Shown here piece after piece: positions 55,354 to 64,000 of a stretch of 64,000 bases of DNA; within the stretch, counting starts at the first letter, position 1; the number at the start of each line of letters is the position of its first letter. The position numbers and the translations under genes are program-made. This DNA is from JAGVSR01 sp963708775 (GTDB lineage Bacteria; Pseudomonadota; Alphaproteobacteria; Rhizobiales; Hyphomicrobiaceae), in contig CAVPTI010000010.1 of the NCBI GenBank assembly GCA_963708775.1, positions 62,001-126,000 on the forward strand, read 5' to 3'. The notes beneath the pieces are model-generated. The model was not told where the DNA came from. It saw only the letters and a list, made by a program, of their open reading frames with translations, and did no database searches.

Positions 55354-55872
55354 TTAGCCTGAAATGTAATCGCTGCACTTCTGCGGTGGTGTCGTTTCAC
55401 CCCACGGCGCGATCGGGACGCTGGACGTCGAGTTTTCCGGGCTGCCTTCGATAATCTTGTCCGTGTAGACGAGATAGACGAGCACATTGCGCTTGTAATC
55501 GCATCCGCGCACGATCTGCATCCGCTTGAACAAGATCGAGCGGCGCTGGCTGAACGCCTCCTCGCCCTGTTCCAGCTTGCGCTTGAACTTGATCGGCCCG
55601 ACCTGGCGGCACGACAGCGACACATTCGACAGTTCTTCCGCCAGCCCTGCCCATCCGGCCCAGCCGCCCTTCTCCGGCGCCGTGAAATAGCACGTCACGC
55701 CCTCCACCTCCGGATCATCGACCGCGAACGTGGCGAGTTTCGCGTCCGGCGCCAAGAGCTTCCACACCGTGGTCTTCTTGAAGATTAGATCCGGCCCGTC
55801 GGCCTTGGCTGGAACGGCCGCCAGAACCAGTAGCGCCGACACGGCGGCGCCCACAAGCGAACGAACTGACAT
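55354..55872 (-). CDS. creA: CreA family exported protein
   Basis: 172 residues with a signal peptide (LVGAAVSALLVLAAVPAKA). VDDPEVEGVTCYFT, LSCRQVGPIKF, SILFKRMQIVRGCDYKRNVLVYLVYTDKIIEGSPENS and IAPWG are the CreA pattern. Function unknown. Its leader carries an imperfect hairpin at 55915-55937. Confidence 0.88.
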   Translation of the reverse strand: MSVRSLVGAAVSALLVLAAVPAKADGPDLIFKKTTVWKLLAPDAKLATFAVDDPEVEGVTCYFTAPEKGGWAGWAGLAEELSNVSLSCRQVGPIKFKRKLEQGEEAFSQRRSILFKRMQIVRGCDYKRNVLVYLVYTDKIIEGSPENSTSSVPIAPWGETTPPQKCSDYISG

Positions 55873-56051
55873 CGTGCGAAATCCCTTTTCCGATCCTCGG
55901 CCTGAGACACGAAAGCGCCCCGGACAATCCGGAGCGCCATGCGCGGGTCGATACTGAAAACACATGGTGACCCGGCCGGGTTCCGTCAACGTCCGATGCG
56001 ACAGAACGCTCGCACGTCCGATCTCCGCCAGCCGCAAACAAACCCGCTGCA

Positions 56052-56089
56052 AACAAAAAGGACGCCGCACCTGAGAGCGAGCGTCCTTT
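56052..56089 (-). terminator. infC terminator
   Basis: 9-bp stem AAAGGACGC/GCGTCCTTT with a 15-base loop. On the minus strand it is followed by TTGTTTG, about 30 bases after the infC stop. Confidence 0.8.
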
Positions 56090-56119
56090 CGTTCACATGG
56101 GCTGCGACGGGCGAGCGGC

Positions 56120-56659
56120 CTACTTCGGCGCCAGCACCATCACCATCTGGCGACCCTCGAACCGAGGTTCACTCTCGACCTTTGCGACCGTTTCGGTCTC
56201 GGTCTTGACCCGGTTCAAAACTTCCATCCCCAAGTGCTGATGCGCCATTTCACGCCCGCGGAACCGCAGCGTAATTTTGACTTTATCGCCCTCTTCGAAG
56301 AAGCGCCGGATCGCCCGCATCTTCACGTCGTAGTCGTGATCATCGATGCCCGGCCGCATCTTGATCTCTTTGATTTCGACGATCTTCTGGTTCTTGCGCG
56401 CTTCAGCCTGCTTTTTCTGTTCCTGGTACTTGAACTTGCCATAGTCCAGGATCTTGCAGACCGGCGGCTCAGCGTCGGGTGATATCTCGACGAGGTCGAG
56501 ACCCGCGTCGGTCGCCCGCTGCATGGCATCGAGTTTGCTGACGACTCCGACGTTCTGTCCAGTCTCGTCGATCAGTCGTACTTCGCGGGCCCGGATCTGG
56601 TCGTTGATCTTGGGCCCGGATTGCTCGCGCGTAGGCGCGGCTCGCATTGGTTTGCGGAT
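56120..56659 (-). CDS. infC: Translation initiation factor IF-3, probable ATC start
   Basis: Binds the 30S subunit and enforces start-codon selection. INDQIRAREVRLIDETG opens the N-domain, DYGKFKYQEQKK is the linker and KEIKMRPGIDDHDY the C-domain start. AGGAG ends 8 bases before an ATC codon at 56659, in frame and 12 bases before the first ATG (56647), which is too far from the site. infC is known for rare start codons that allow autoregulation, so I chose ATC, giving about 179 residues. rpmI and rplT are not adjacent. Confidence 0.93.
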   Translation of the reverse strand: MRKPMRAAPTREQSGPKINDQIRAREVRLIDETGQNVGVVSKLDAMQRATDAGLDLVEISPDAEPPVCKILDYGKFKYQEQKKQAEARKNQKIVEIKEIKMRPGIDDHDYDVKMRAIRRFFEEGDKVKITLRFRGREMAHQHLGMEVLNRVKTETETVAKVESEPRFEGRQMVMVLAPK

Positions 56660-56803
56660 GGGTCGAACTCCTCTTGCTGTTTCAATGCCCGTTTTGGCGG
56701 TTTCTTCTTGCCGGCTGGCTTCATACCCCGATCCGGCAATCGCCGAAGAGAATCGAGAAGAAAAGGTTTCAAGTCAAGCCTTCACAGGACCCTACAACCC
56801 GAC

Positions 56804-58039
56804 TTAACCATCGTTTTGTGGACGCGCGGCCACGTATCGAGCAGCCAGCCCCGTCCCAAGGATCTCGTCATACACCTGAAGCGTCTTCAGCCGCATCTGC
56901 CGCAGCGAAAACGATCCAGCCGCATGCGCCCGCGCTCTGAGACTCAATTGCGCCCGCGCCACCCGATCGAGACTGAGCGCCGCCAGCAGGGCTTCCGCCA
57001 GCGCCGCCGCGTCCCCGGGCGGCACCAGCCAGCCGGTCATCGAGCGCGGCCCGTGCTCGGGCGGCGACAGCACCGTCTCCGGCGGCGCCCCGATCCGCGT
57101 TGCGATCACGGGACATCCCATCGCCTGGCTTTCCACCGCCGTCCGCCCGAATGCCTCCGGCTCGATCGATGCCACGATGGATGCGTCCGCCGCCAGATAC
57201 GCAGCCGGCATATCATCCACGTGCCCGACCAGCCGCACCCGCCCCTCGAGCCCGCCGGCCTTAATGGCCTCTCTCAGCCCCTCGGCGTAGGCATCCCGCC
57301 CCTGCGCGTCACCGGCGAGTGCAACGATCCCCTCGAGCCGCCCGTCAGCGTGCAGCCGCCGCGCTGCCTCCACGACGACATGCTGACCCTTCCAGTTGGT
57401 CAACCGGGCCGCCTGCAAAATGACACGCTGGCCGGGCGCCACGCCCCATGCCGACCTTAGGCGCTCCACCCGTTCGGCTGACACCGTCTCCGGATCGAAC
57501 GCAGCGCCGTCCACGCCGCGATGGATAACCCGGATCTTCCCGTCTGGCGTGCCGTATCGCGACCGGATCAAATCGCGCGTGTATCCAGAGTTCGCGATCA
57601 CCAGATCACCACGCGCCATCACGCTGTTGTAGAGCCGCTTCGGCGCCGAGGTCTCGTTGTACGCGCCGTGATAGGTCGTCACGAATGGCCGTTTCGTCAC
57701 CCGCGCCGCTCTGAGCGCACTCCACGCCGGGGCCCGGCTGCGCGCATGCACCAAATGGATTCCATCCGCCTCGATCATCCTTGCGATGGCCGCGGCATTC
57801 GCCAGCAGCTTGGCCGGGTTCTTCGTAGCCGCGGGAAAGATCCTCACATCCGCGCCGGTGGCCTTCAGCCGTTCCAGCATGCGCCCGCCTTCGGTCAGCA
57901 CGATCGCCCGCCCGCCGGCCACGATCACGGCCTCCGCGATCTCGATCGTCGAGAGTTCTGCGCCCCCCGTGTCGAGCTGGGGGATGATTTGCAGTATGGT
58001 CGCGGCACGATCGGCCAAGGGCGGCAGCTCCGGTAGCAA
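56804..58039 (-). CDS. Glycosyltransferase family 4 protein
   Basis: 411 residues of GT-B fold. IIPQLDTGGAELSTIEIA is the N-terminal acceptor loop, HARSRAPAWSA and TYHGAYNE follow. The C-terminal half has QAARLTNWKGQHVVVEA and ASIEPEAFGRTAVESQAMGCPV, the E-x7-E donor-sugar motif. TTG start, without a clear ribosome site. The product is probably a lipopolysaccharide or other surface glycan. Confidence 0.85.
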   Translation of the reverse strand: MLPELPPLADRAATILQIIPQLDTGGAELSTIEIAEAVIVAGGRAIVLTEGGRMLERLKATGADVRIFPAATKNPAKLLANAAAIARMIEADGIHLVHARSRAPAWSALRAARVTKRPFVTTYHGAYNETSAPKRLYNSVMARGDLVIANSGYTRDLIRSRYGTPDGKIRVIHRGVDGAAFDPETVSAERVERLRSAWGVAPGQRVILQAARLTNWKGQHVVVEAARRLHADGRLEGIVALAGDAQGRDAYAEGLREAIKAGGLEGRVRLVGHVDDMPAAYLAADASIVASIEPEAFGRTAVESQAMGCPVIATRIGAPPETVLSPPEHGPRSMTGWLVPPGDAAALAEALLAALSLDRVARAQLSLRARAHAAGSFSLRQMRLKTLQVYDEILGTGLAARYVAARPQNDG

Positions 58040-58071
58040 GTCACACGCGAGAAATGATAGGCACTCATAGG

Positions 58072-58875
58072 ATGACCGGCACAGAACCGCAATTCATCGA
58101 CGTCGGAACCGGCGACGCCCGCCGACGCATCGCCTATCGGCGAGAGAAGCACTCCGGTTCACCACGTCCCGGCCTGCTCTGGCTGGCAGGCCTTAAATCC
58201 GACATGGCCAGCACAAAGGCGTCGGCACTGGCGGATTACGCCGCAAAAGCCGGAGTCGACTGTGTCCGCTTTGATTATTCCGGACATGGGCTCTCCAGCG
58301 GGCCGTTCGAAGAAGGAACAATTGGGCGATGGCTTGAAGAAGCCGCCACGATCTTCCGGACAATTGCACCGGGTCCTCGGATCATCGTCGGCTCTAGCAC
58401 CGGCGGCTACGTTGCTCTCCTCTTGCTGAAGTTCCTTCTGGAGAACGACCCCGCCGAGGCGCAGCGGATCACGGCACTCGTATTGATCGCGCCCGCTTGG
58501 GACCTCACCGAGGAGCTGATGTGGAACCGCTTTCCCGAAGACGCCCGCAAGGCCATTCTCACCAACGGTCAGTACTTCAAGCCATCGGACTATGGCGAGC
58601 CCTACACGATCACCCGTCGTTTCATTGAGGAGGGACGCCGCCACCTCCTTGCTGGCAAACCATTCGATCCGGGCCGGCCCATTCTCGTCCTGCAAGGCTT
58701 GCAAGACGACGTGGTCCCCGCGGAGCATGTCCGCGGTCTGGAGACCCTTCTCGACGGCGGCCACGTTCGCATCACCGAAGTCGCCGACGGCGATCATCGA
58801 CTGTCACGGCCCCAGGACCTCGCCCTGCTTCTCCGGCTGATCGAAGAGGCCTCGACACGAGCCCTCATCGACTGA
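58072..58875 (+). CDS. Alpha/beta hydrolase
   Basis: About 267 residues. LLWLAGLKSDM is the oxyanion loop, RFDYSGHGLS follows, VGSSTGGYVALLLL is the nucleophile elbow, LVLQGLQDDVVP the acid and VADGDHRLS the His. This resembles palmitoyl-protein thioesterase ABHD10-type hydrolases of alphaproteobacteria. Divergent from the glycosyltransferase by 32 bases. An ATG at 58054 is an alternative start. It overlaps the 3' end of the next minus-strand gene by 11 bases. Confidence 0.8.
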   Translation: MTGTEPQFIDVGTGDARRRIAYRREKHSGSPRPGLLWLAGLKSDMASTKASALADYAAKAGVDCVRFDYSGHGLSSGPFEEGTIGRWLEEAATIFRTIAPGPRIIVGSSTGGYVALLLLKFLLENDPAEAQRITALVLIAPAWDLTEELMWNRFPEDARKAILTNGQYFKPSDYGEPYTITRRFIEEGRRHLLAGKPFDPGRPILVLQGLQDDVVPAEHVRGLETLLDGGHVRITEVADGDHRLSRPQDLALLLRLIEEASTRALID

Positions 58876-60022
58876 TTGCAGCCTCCCGCAGCGGGTTTGC
58901 AACCAGCCCACGCAACACAGCGGCGTCCAGTGCCGCCGGTCCCGCCACTTCTGCGACGCTCTCCGGCACGATCCACGCGCGATACCCCTGCGCCACCACC
59001 GTGCGTCCGCACGCTAGTCGGGTCGCGATCACCCGGCACGAGGCATCGCCTGATACGGTCCGCGCCTCCCGACGGTCATGCACCAGAACTTTGAGGTCCA
59101 CCGGCTGAATGGTCGGCACAGCACCCGTCAGCGTCACACCGCGAAAGACGCACGCGAGCTTTCCCCGACACGCCCCCGCCCGCTTGCCGAACGTGTTGCC
59201 CGGCCCGAGCGTCTTACGCAGCGCCATGACACGCGCGGGCGCGCCCGCGCCGTTCGAAACAAAACACGACGTGCCCTCGCAGATCACGGGATCAGCCGTC
59301 TTGTTGAAGCGCCGGATGCCCTTGGTTCCAGGCTCCATCACAAGCAGAATTGTAACTCGCGGATCGGCCGGCGCAGACGCAATCGGCGGCAAGGATGGAA
59401 CCGGACGCCCCAGCGCCATAGGCGGCGGCAGGACGTGCACTGGCTCGCTCGCGATGTCCGTTGCCGGCTCGACTTGAGGAGCAACGACCGGTGGCGAAAC
59501 AGCAGGAGTTGCCGGAGCAGGAGCAATCTCGCGCGCAACATCTGCTGGCTGCGTGGACGTTATGGGTGGTCTCACAACGATCGGTGCCGCAACCGGGCCC
59601 ATTGAGGGCTTCGCCGCCTTGTCCGTGTTGGTCAGTGCTGGCTTGAACGACTTTTCTTCCGATGCGTCCGCCGCCTTGGCCTTGCGAGCGTCTTGCGCCC
59701 GCTTCAACTTGTCTGCAAGAGCAAGGGCCTCAGCCTCGCGCTGCGCCTCCATATCCTTGCGCCGCGCTTCAGCCTCAGCCACAGCGCGCCTCTCATCCTC
59801 CGCGCGCTCTGCTGCTTCCTGGCGCGCACGTTCCAGCATCTCAGCTTCATAATCTTTGCGATGCGGGTCCTGCGGCGACTCCGTCGACTTGGCAGAGCCT
59901 TCTGAAAAACGGTTGGCGATATCATGCGCCGCGTTTTCAGCCCTCGCCGGCATCGCAGCAATGAGAGCGATCAAGCCCGTCAAACCCAAACGTGCAATCG
60001 GCGACACCCGCATCTCGACCAT
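58865..60022 (-). CDS. Exported coiled-coil and Pro-rich protein with a Cys-containing C-domain
   Basis: About 385 residues. Signal peptide (RLGLTGLIALIAAMPARA), then a highly charged Ala/Glu/Arg coiled coil to about residue 130, a Pro/Val-rich linker, and a C-terminal domain of about 150 residues with five or six Cys (VICEGTSCFVSNG, ACRGKLACVFRG, SCRVIATRLACG). Probably periplasmic and envelope-linked. No family recognised. Confidence 0.72.
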   Translation of the reverse strand: MVEMRVSPIARLGLTGLIALIAAMPARAENAAHDIANRFSEGSAKSTESPQDPHRKDYEAEMLERARQEAAERAEDERRAVAEAEARRKDMEAQREAEALALADKLKRAQDARKAKAADASEEKSFKPALTNTDKAAKPSMGPVAAPIVVRPPITSTQPADVAREIAPAPATPAVSPPVVAPQVEPATDIASEPVHVLPPPMALGRPVPSLPPIASAPADPRVTILLVMEPGTKGIRRFNKTADPVICEGTSCFVSNGAGAPARVMALRKTLGPGNTFGKRAGACRGKLACVFRGVTLTGAVPTIQPVDLKVLVHDRREARTVSGDASCRVIATRLACGRTVVAQGYRAWIVPESVAEVAGPAALDAAVLRGLVANPLREAAISR

Positions 60023-60114
60023 CCGCCCTGCAAAACAGAGTTCTACATTCCAATCCAATTCTGGCAGGAAAGCGGATGTATTCTGAATGTTGGCTGAACG
60101 GACATCGCCGAAGT

Positions 60115-60999
60115 TTAGACGCCACCTTTGGCGATTGCGGCAAGACCTTCACGGTAGGTGGGAAAAGCGAGTTTTACGCCAAGATCATTTTTGATGCGGT
60201 CATTATGAACCCGCTTGTTTTCCGAATAGAAACTCCGTCCCATTTCCGAAAGCTGCGCCTCCTCGTAAGCAATTTCCTTGGGCGGCGGCAGGTTCAGAAG
60301 TTTAGCCGCGTAGGCATTGACGTCCTGAGGCGGCGCCGGCTCGTCATCCGTTACGTTGTAGATCGCGTGCACATGCGGCCGCGATAACGCCGCAATCAAG
60401 GTCCGCGCAATGTCTTCGACATGGATGCGATTGAACACCTGATCCTTCTTCACCACCGATCGTGTGGTGCCCGTTTTCAGGCCGTCGATGGCGCTGCTGC
60501 CAGGCCCGTAAATTCCGGCCAGGCGAAAAATCTCCACTCGCTTGCCAGACGCTTTTGCGAAATCCAGCCACTGCTGTTCCGCAAGCGCACGCCGCCGCGA
60601 CCGCTCCGATGATGGCGTGGCCGGCGTCGTCTCATCGACCCACCCTCCGGCATGATCTCCATACACCCCTATTGTCGAGAGATACCCGATCCACTCCGCA
60701 TTCGATTGCGCGATATCGTCCCCGTGGTGCCGCAGAACCGGATCGCCGTCAGCATCGGGCGGCGCCGAAATCACAACGTGCGAGGCCCGCCGCACCGCGG
60801 GACCTGCACCCTGACTTGGCCCGGCCCCTTTGCTGGGGCTCAGTCCGTCGAAGACGAAGCCGGTATAGCCAAGGTCGTGAATGCGTTCCACGCCCTCATC
60901 CGATCGCGCAGTCCCGGCAATGTGCCAGCCCTCATCCTCGAGTTTCGCCGCCAGATGCCGCGCGCTATAGCCCAAGCCAAAACAAAAAAGCGTCGGCAT
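60115..60999 (-). CDS. NAD(P)-dependent epimerase/SDR family protein
   Basis: 294 residues of extended-SDR type. CFGLGYSARHLAAKL is the nucleotide loop; YLSTIGVYGDHAGGWVDE holds the conserved Ser and Tyr, although the usual YxxxK is not clear. LAGIYGPGSSAIDGL and FNRIHVEDIA follow, as in YeeZ-like proteins. The ATG overlaps the queG stop (TGATG), so the two are coupled. Confidence 0.82.
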   Translation of the reverse strand: MPTLFCFGLGYSARHLAAKLEDEGWHIAGTARSDEGVERIHDLGYTGFVFDGLSPSKGAGPSQGAGPAVRRASHVVISAPPDADGDPVLRHHGDDIAQSNAEWIGYLSTIGVYGDHAGGWVDETTPATPSSERSRRRALAEQQWLDFAKASGKRVEIFRLAGIYGPGSSAIDGLKTGTTRSVVKKDQVFNRIHVEDIARTLIAALSRPHVHAIYNVTDDEPAPPQDVNAYAAKLLNLPPPKEIAYEEAQLSEMGRSFYSENKRVHNDRIKNDLGVKLAFPTYREGLAAIAKGGV

Positions 61000-62177
61000 C
61001 ACATCAACTCCATCATCCATTCCGAACGCACGCTCTCATCGCGCTCGCCCTCGAAAGACCGCTTGAACTCTGCGCGCAACTCACTCTCGGTTGTGAGCCG
61101 CGCCAGCGCCCAAACAGCCATACCCCGCACTAAAGGTGATGCGTCATTGAGCAAGCGTCGGACGCTCTCAATCAAACTGGGATCGTCGGAATTGCCGGCG
61201 GCCACCAGCACATTGCGCACAAACCGATCCCTGCCGGTCCGCTTGACCGGCGTACCTGCGAAACGCACCCGGAAGGCCGCATCGTCCAAGCCCAGCAACT
61301 CACCCAGCGCAGGATTAGCCGTCTGCGCGCGGGCCGCGAAGCGCATCTCCCGTGAGGTCTCAGCGAACTTGTTCCAAGGGCAGACCGCCAGACAATCGTC
61401 GCAGCCATAGATGCGATTGCCCATCGCCGCGCGAAACTCCCGCGCGATCTGTCCTTTATGTTCAATGGTCAGATACGCGATGCACCGCCGCGCATCGAGT
61501 TGATAGGGCGCTGGAAACGCCGCTGTCGGGCAAACATCAAGGCACCGGCGGCACGATCCGCAGTGATCGGCTTCCGCATCATCCGGCACGAGTTCGGCCG
61601 TCGTCAGCAGCGCCCCAAGAAACAGCCACGACCCATGCGTGCGCGAGACGAGGTTGGTATGCTTGCCCTGCCAGCCGAGACCGGCCAGCGCAGCCAGTGG
61701 CTTCTCCATGAGCGGGGCGGTATCGACAAACACTTTCACATCCCCGCCCGTCGCCGACACCACATCGCGCGCCAGCTGCTTGAGTTTCGGCTTGAGGATC
61801 TCGTGGTAGTCCTTGCCTTGCGCATAGACCGAAATCGCGCCGCGCTCCCGCGTCTGCAACACCTCCAGCGGGTCGGTATCCGGCGCGTAGCTCATCGCCA
61901 CCATCACCGCGCTCTTGGCTTGCGGCCACAGCGCCAGTGGATCGCCGCGCTGCTCCGAGCGCGTCTCCATCCAGTCCATATCGCCATGCCGGCCCGCCGC
62001 CAGAAACGCGCGCAGCCGTTCTCCCTGTGCACCGCCCTGCGCAAGCCGCGCAATTCCCACCGCATCGAACCCAAGTTCCACCGCCATTGCGCGAATGCGC
62101 GGTTCGACCCGTACATGCGGCTCAAGGACGGGGTTGGATGTCTGCAAGCGTTTCACATCAGAAATCGAGATCGACAT
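60999..62177 (-). CDS. queG: Epoxyqueuosine reductase
   Basis: Cobalamin-dependent last step of queuosine synthesis. FVDTAPLMEKPLA is a family motif. Two [4Fe-4S] sites follow: CGSCRRCLDVCPTAAF and CDDCLAVCPWNKFA. A HEAT-like C-terminal part follows. 392 residues. Its start overlaps the GST gene end by 20 bases; three genes (GST, queG, SDR) form one operon. gluQ at 28 kb acts on the same nucleoside. Confidence 0.95.
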   Translation of the reverse strand: MSISISDVKRLQTSNPVLEPHVRVEPRIRAMAVELGFDAVGIARLAQGGAQGERLRAFLAAGRHGDMDWMETRSEQRGDPLALWPQAKSAVMVAMSYAPDTDPLEVLQTRERGAISVYAQGKDYHEILKPKLKQLARDVVSATGGDVKVFVDTAPLMEKPLAALAGLGWQGKHTNLVSRTHGSWLFLGALLTTAELVPDDAEADHCGSCRRCLDVCPTAAFPAPYQLDARRCIAYLTIEHKGQIAREFRAAMGNRIYGCDDCLAVCPWNKFAETSREMRFAARAQTANPALGELLGLDDAAFRVRFAGTPVKRTGRDRFVRNVLVAAGNSDDPSLIESVRRLLNDASPLVRGMAVWALARLTTESELRAEFKRSFEGERDESVRSEWMMELM

Positions 62178-62853
62178 AGGTTCGGTGCGGCGGCAGCCCC
62201 GTTAGCCGGTCGCTGAGCAAACTCCGAAAGGCCGGCCGCGACTTCAGCCGCATATACCAGGACTTGGCGGACGGATGCTGCTCCCAATCGACATCGCCGA
62301 GATAATCCAGCACCGACAAATGACCTGCCGCCGCCATGTCGGCGAAGCTCAACCGCGGCCCTGCCAGCCAGTCGCGGTTCAGCGCCAGATGATCGATATA
62401 GCGCATGTGGTATCGCAAGTTGTGCCGCACGGCGCGCAGCGTCTCCGCATCCGGCGGCGCGCCTTTCCCCGGCGCCTGCAAACTGATGATCTTCATGTCG
62501 ATCAACTCGCGCGACACCTCCCGGTCGAACTTGTTGACGAACCAATCGACGAGCCGGCGGACCTCCGCGCGCTCTGCTGGCGTGCCCGGGAATAGCCCGC
62601 CATGTCCGGCATCACTCGTCTGCGCCAGCCCCTGCTCGTCGAGATACTCAGAAATCGCATAAGCGCCGGCCACGGCACCGCCCTGCGACGTGACAAGCAC
62701 CGGCAATTCTCCCGCGGGATTGACCGCCAGCAGGCTCTCGCTCCAAGCCCAGGGGAGTTCGTCCTCCAGCTCCACATCCTGGCCCAGTTCGGCCAGTGCG
62801 ATCCGAACGGCCCGGCTGCGAGGACAGAACGGGTAATGGACGAGCACAGTCAT
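62158..62853 (-). CDS. Glutathione S-transferase family protein
   Basis: 231 residues. The thioredoxin-like N-domain has YPFCPRSRAVRIALAE, with Cys/Ser in the active-site position, then GELPVLV and SEYLDE. The helical C-domain contains LSFADMAAAGHLSVLDYLGDVDW. Relatives precede queG in many alphaproteobacteria. I started at the ATG where the fold begins. Confidence 0.88.
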   Translation of the reverse strand: MTVLVHYPFCPRSRAVRIALAELGQDVELEDELPWAWSESLLAVNPAGELPVLVTSQGGAVAGAYAISEYLDEQGLAQTSDAGHGGLFPGTPAERAEVRRLVDWFVNKFDREVSRELIDMKIISLQAPGKGAPPDAETLRAVRHNLRYHMRYIDHLALNRDWLAGPRLSFADMAAAGHLSVLDYLGDVDWEQHPSAKSWYMRLKSRPAFRSLLSDRLTGLPPHRTYVDLDF

Positions 62854-63058
62854 CGCCGCAATTCGACCAAGCCTTAAGTTGACAGGTCCCCTGCATCTAC
62901 GCGAATCGGCAACACTTGTCGTGTTTATTGGCCCTGCGGCACCGGCGTCAGCACGCGACGCGGCCGCTTGATCGTAGGGATGGGCCTTTCGCATGGCGGC
63001 CGGCTCACCGGAAGGTGAGCGCGATGCGCAAGTCAAAAGCCGGAGGCTGAGCACAGGC

Positions 63059-63856
63059 ATGGAAACGTGGCAGGCCGTTTTGCTCGGCATTCTCGAAGGC
63101 TTGACCGAATTCATCCCAGTCTCTTCGACGGGTCACGTCCTGCTCGCCGGCCACTTTCTGGGCGTCCATTCCCCGGGGCGGGCCTTCGAGGTGCTGATCC
63201 AGCTCGGCGCAATTCTCGCCATTCTGGCCGTTTACTTCGGCCGCCTCTGGGCCACGGCCGCAGCCCTGCCTTACAAGGCCCAGGCCCGCAGCTTTGTGCT
63301 CTCGGTCCTGATCGCCTTCCTGCCCGCCGCGGTTGTTGGCGCCGCTCTGCACGGATTTATCAAGAGCGTCTTGTTCGAATCGCCGGCTCTGATCTGCGTC
63401 ATGCTGATCCTTGGCGGCTTCGTGCTCCTTGCGGTCGATCGCTTCGCCGTAACACCGCGCTACAAGGACGCCATGACCTTTCCGCCGAGCCTTGCCCTTA
63501 AGATCGGCTTGTTTCAGACGCTCGCCATGATCCCAGGTGTCTCACGCTCCGGCGCCACGATCGTTGGAGGACTGTTGCTTGGAGCAGACAAGCGCTCGGC
63601 AGCCGAGTTCAGCTTTTTCCTCGCCATGCCCACGATGGCCGGCGCCTTTGCTTTCGATCTTTACAAGAACTGGACGACGCTGGACCTCTCGAATACGACC
63701 CCGATTGTGGTCGGCTTCATCACGGCCTTCATCGCCGCGCTGACTGTCGTCCGCGTTCTGCTTGAGTTTGTCAGCCGCCACGGATACGCGCCGTTCGGCT
63801 GGTGGCGCATCATCGTTGGAACCGCAGGTCTAGCGGCGCTTTACGCGGGCCATTAA
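63059..63856 (+). CDS. uppP: Undecaprenyl-diphosphatase (BacA type)
   Basis: Membrane enzyme that recycles the lipid carrier of cell-wall synthesis. EGLTEFIPVSSTGH near the N-terminus and IPGVSRSGATIVGGLLLGADKRSAAEFSFFLAMP later are the two catalytic motifs. 265 residues, about eight helices. The start was taken at METWQ; an in-frame codon at 62993 lacks homology. Confidence 0.95.
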   Translation: METWQAVLLGILEGLTEFIPVSSTGHVLLAGHFLGVHSPGRAFEVLIQLGAILAILAVYFGRLWATAAALPYKAQARSFVLSVLIAFLPAAVVGAALHGFIKSVLFESPALICVMLILGGFVLLAVDRFAVTPRYKDAMTFPPSLALKIGLFQTLAMIPGVSRSGATIVGGLLLGADKRSAAEFSFFLAMPTMAGAFAFDLYKNWTTLDLSNTTPIVVGFITAFIAALTVVRVLLEFVSRHGYAPFGWWRIIVGTAGLAALYAGH

Positions 63857-63870
63857 GCCTGCATCGCGGC

Positions 63871-64000
63871 TCAGGCCGCATGCGAAGCCACGGTCCCCGA
63901 AAGCAACCGCCGCAGCATCTCACCATCCGGCGCGCCGCGAAGCTGCTCCAGCGTTGCAGGCTCCCGAACTAATCGCGAGATCCGCGCCAGCGCCTTCAGA
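63871..64000 (-). CDS. C-terminal end of a gene cut by the right edge
   Basis: 43 open codons ending with TGA at 63871, convergent with uppP. The visible chain runs LKALARISRLVREP, then ATLEQLRGAPDGEM, and ends SGTVASHAA. Too short to identify. The reading is plausible because uppP ends just before it and no other frame is open. Confidence 0.5.
   Translation of the reverse strand, partial: LKALARISRLVREPATLEQLRGAPDGEMLRRLLSGTVASHAA

Noticed and set aside
55915..55937. A second terminator or riboswitch in the creA leader
   Set aside because: The 10-bp stem has one mismatch and only TTTC after it; no riboswitch core is recognisable, so it is mentioned only as a hairpin.
1..64000. CRISPR arrays, insertion sequences, prophage or integrated element boundaries
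   Set aside because: No spaced direct repeats of array type, no transposase or integrase, and no attachment-site duplication around the tRNA-Thr.

Overview
The window is dense, GC-rich, repeat-poor chromosomal DNA from an alphaproteobacterium of the Hyphomicrobiales (Rhizobiales). A member of the Hyphomicrobiaceae is the best guess. This rests on gene order and gene families, not on a marker gene: hisB-DUF2628-hisH beside hslVU, gpsA-tsaD divergent from hemC-hemD-Mic60-hemY, an alphaproteobacterial Mic60, CreA and MipA family proteins, and pqqC, which suggests PQQ-dependent (for example methanol) dehydrogenases. There is no rRNA, no CRISPR array, no prophage and no insertion sequence. One tRNA (Thr, anticodon CGT) is present.

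Layout. 0-8.4 kb: mtgA, ispA, hisH-DUF2628-hisB, hslVU, and a membrane HWE histidine kinase whose sensor domain resembles plant ethylene receptors. 8.6-15.4 kb: secreted lipase-like hydrolase, proBA, a YnfA-like membrane protein, a TetR/MFS pair with two matching operators, and a lone hisF. 15.4-25.7 kb: nth, DUF2244, a leuD-gloA operon, two neighbouring HExxH proteins, a hydrolase, trxB, a periplasmic beta-propeller protein, a LysR gene with an in-frame stop, and leuC. 25.8-35 kb: a methyltransferase-like membrane protein, a FeeM/LuxI-like acyltransferase, gluQ, a DUF1287 locus, rsmI-yraN, pal, gshB and comM. 35-45 kb: terC, a MipA/OmpV porin, argG with an arginine-rich upstream ORF, a Pro/Lys-rich secreted protein, a phasin-like protein, two four-helix membrane paralogues, rlmN, pqqC and the tRNA. 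45-56.7 kb: gpsA-tsaD, the haem cluster with Mic60, a solitary HigA, an SDR, the GDP-mannose enzyme, creA and infC. 56.8-64 kb: glycosyltransferase, hydrolase, secreted coiled-coil protein, SDR-queG-GST operon, uppP, and a gene cut by the right edge.

How the genes work together. Most are housekeeping. Envelope functions are mtgA, uppP, pal and MipA. Amino-acid synthesis is covered by his, pro, leu and arg genes, and redox balance by trxB, gshB, gloA and GST. Translation and tRNA modification are covered by tsaD, queG, gluQ, rlmN, rsmI and infC, and tetrapyrrole synthesis by hemC/hemD/hemY. Histidine and leucine genes are scattered rather than in full operons.

An important caveat concerns reading frames. 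At least seven genes, including ones expected to be essential (gpsA, hemD), are broken by single-base indels. Nine of the ten clear cases behave as one extra base. This looks more like residual consensus error than gene decay, so these genes are annotated as single loci across the breaks. The LysR stop codon is a substitution and is treated separately.
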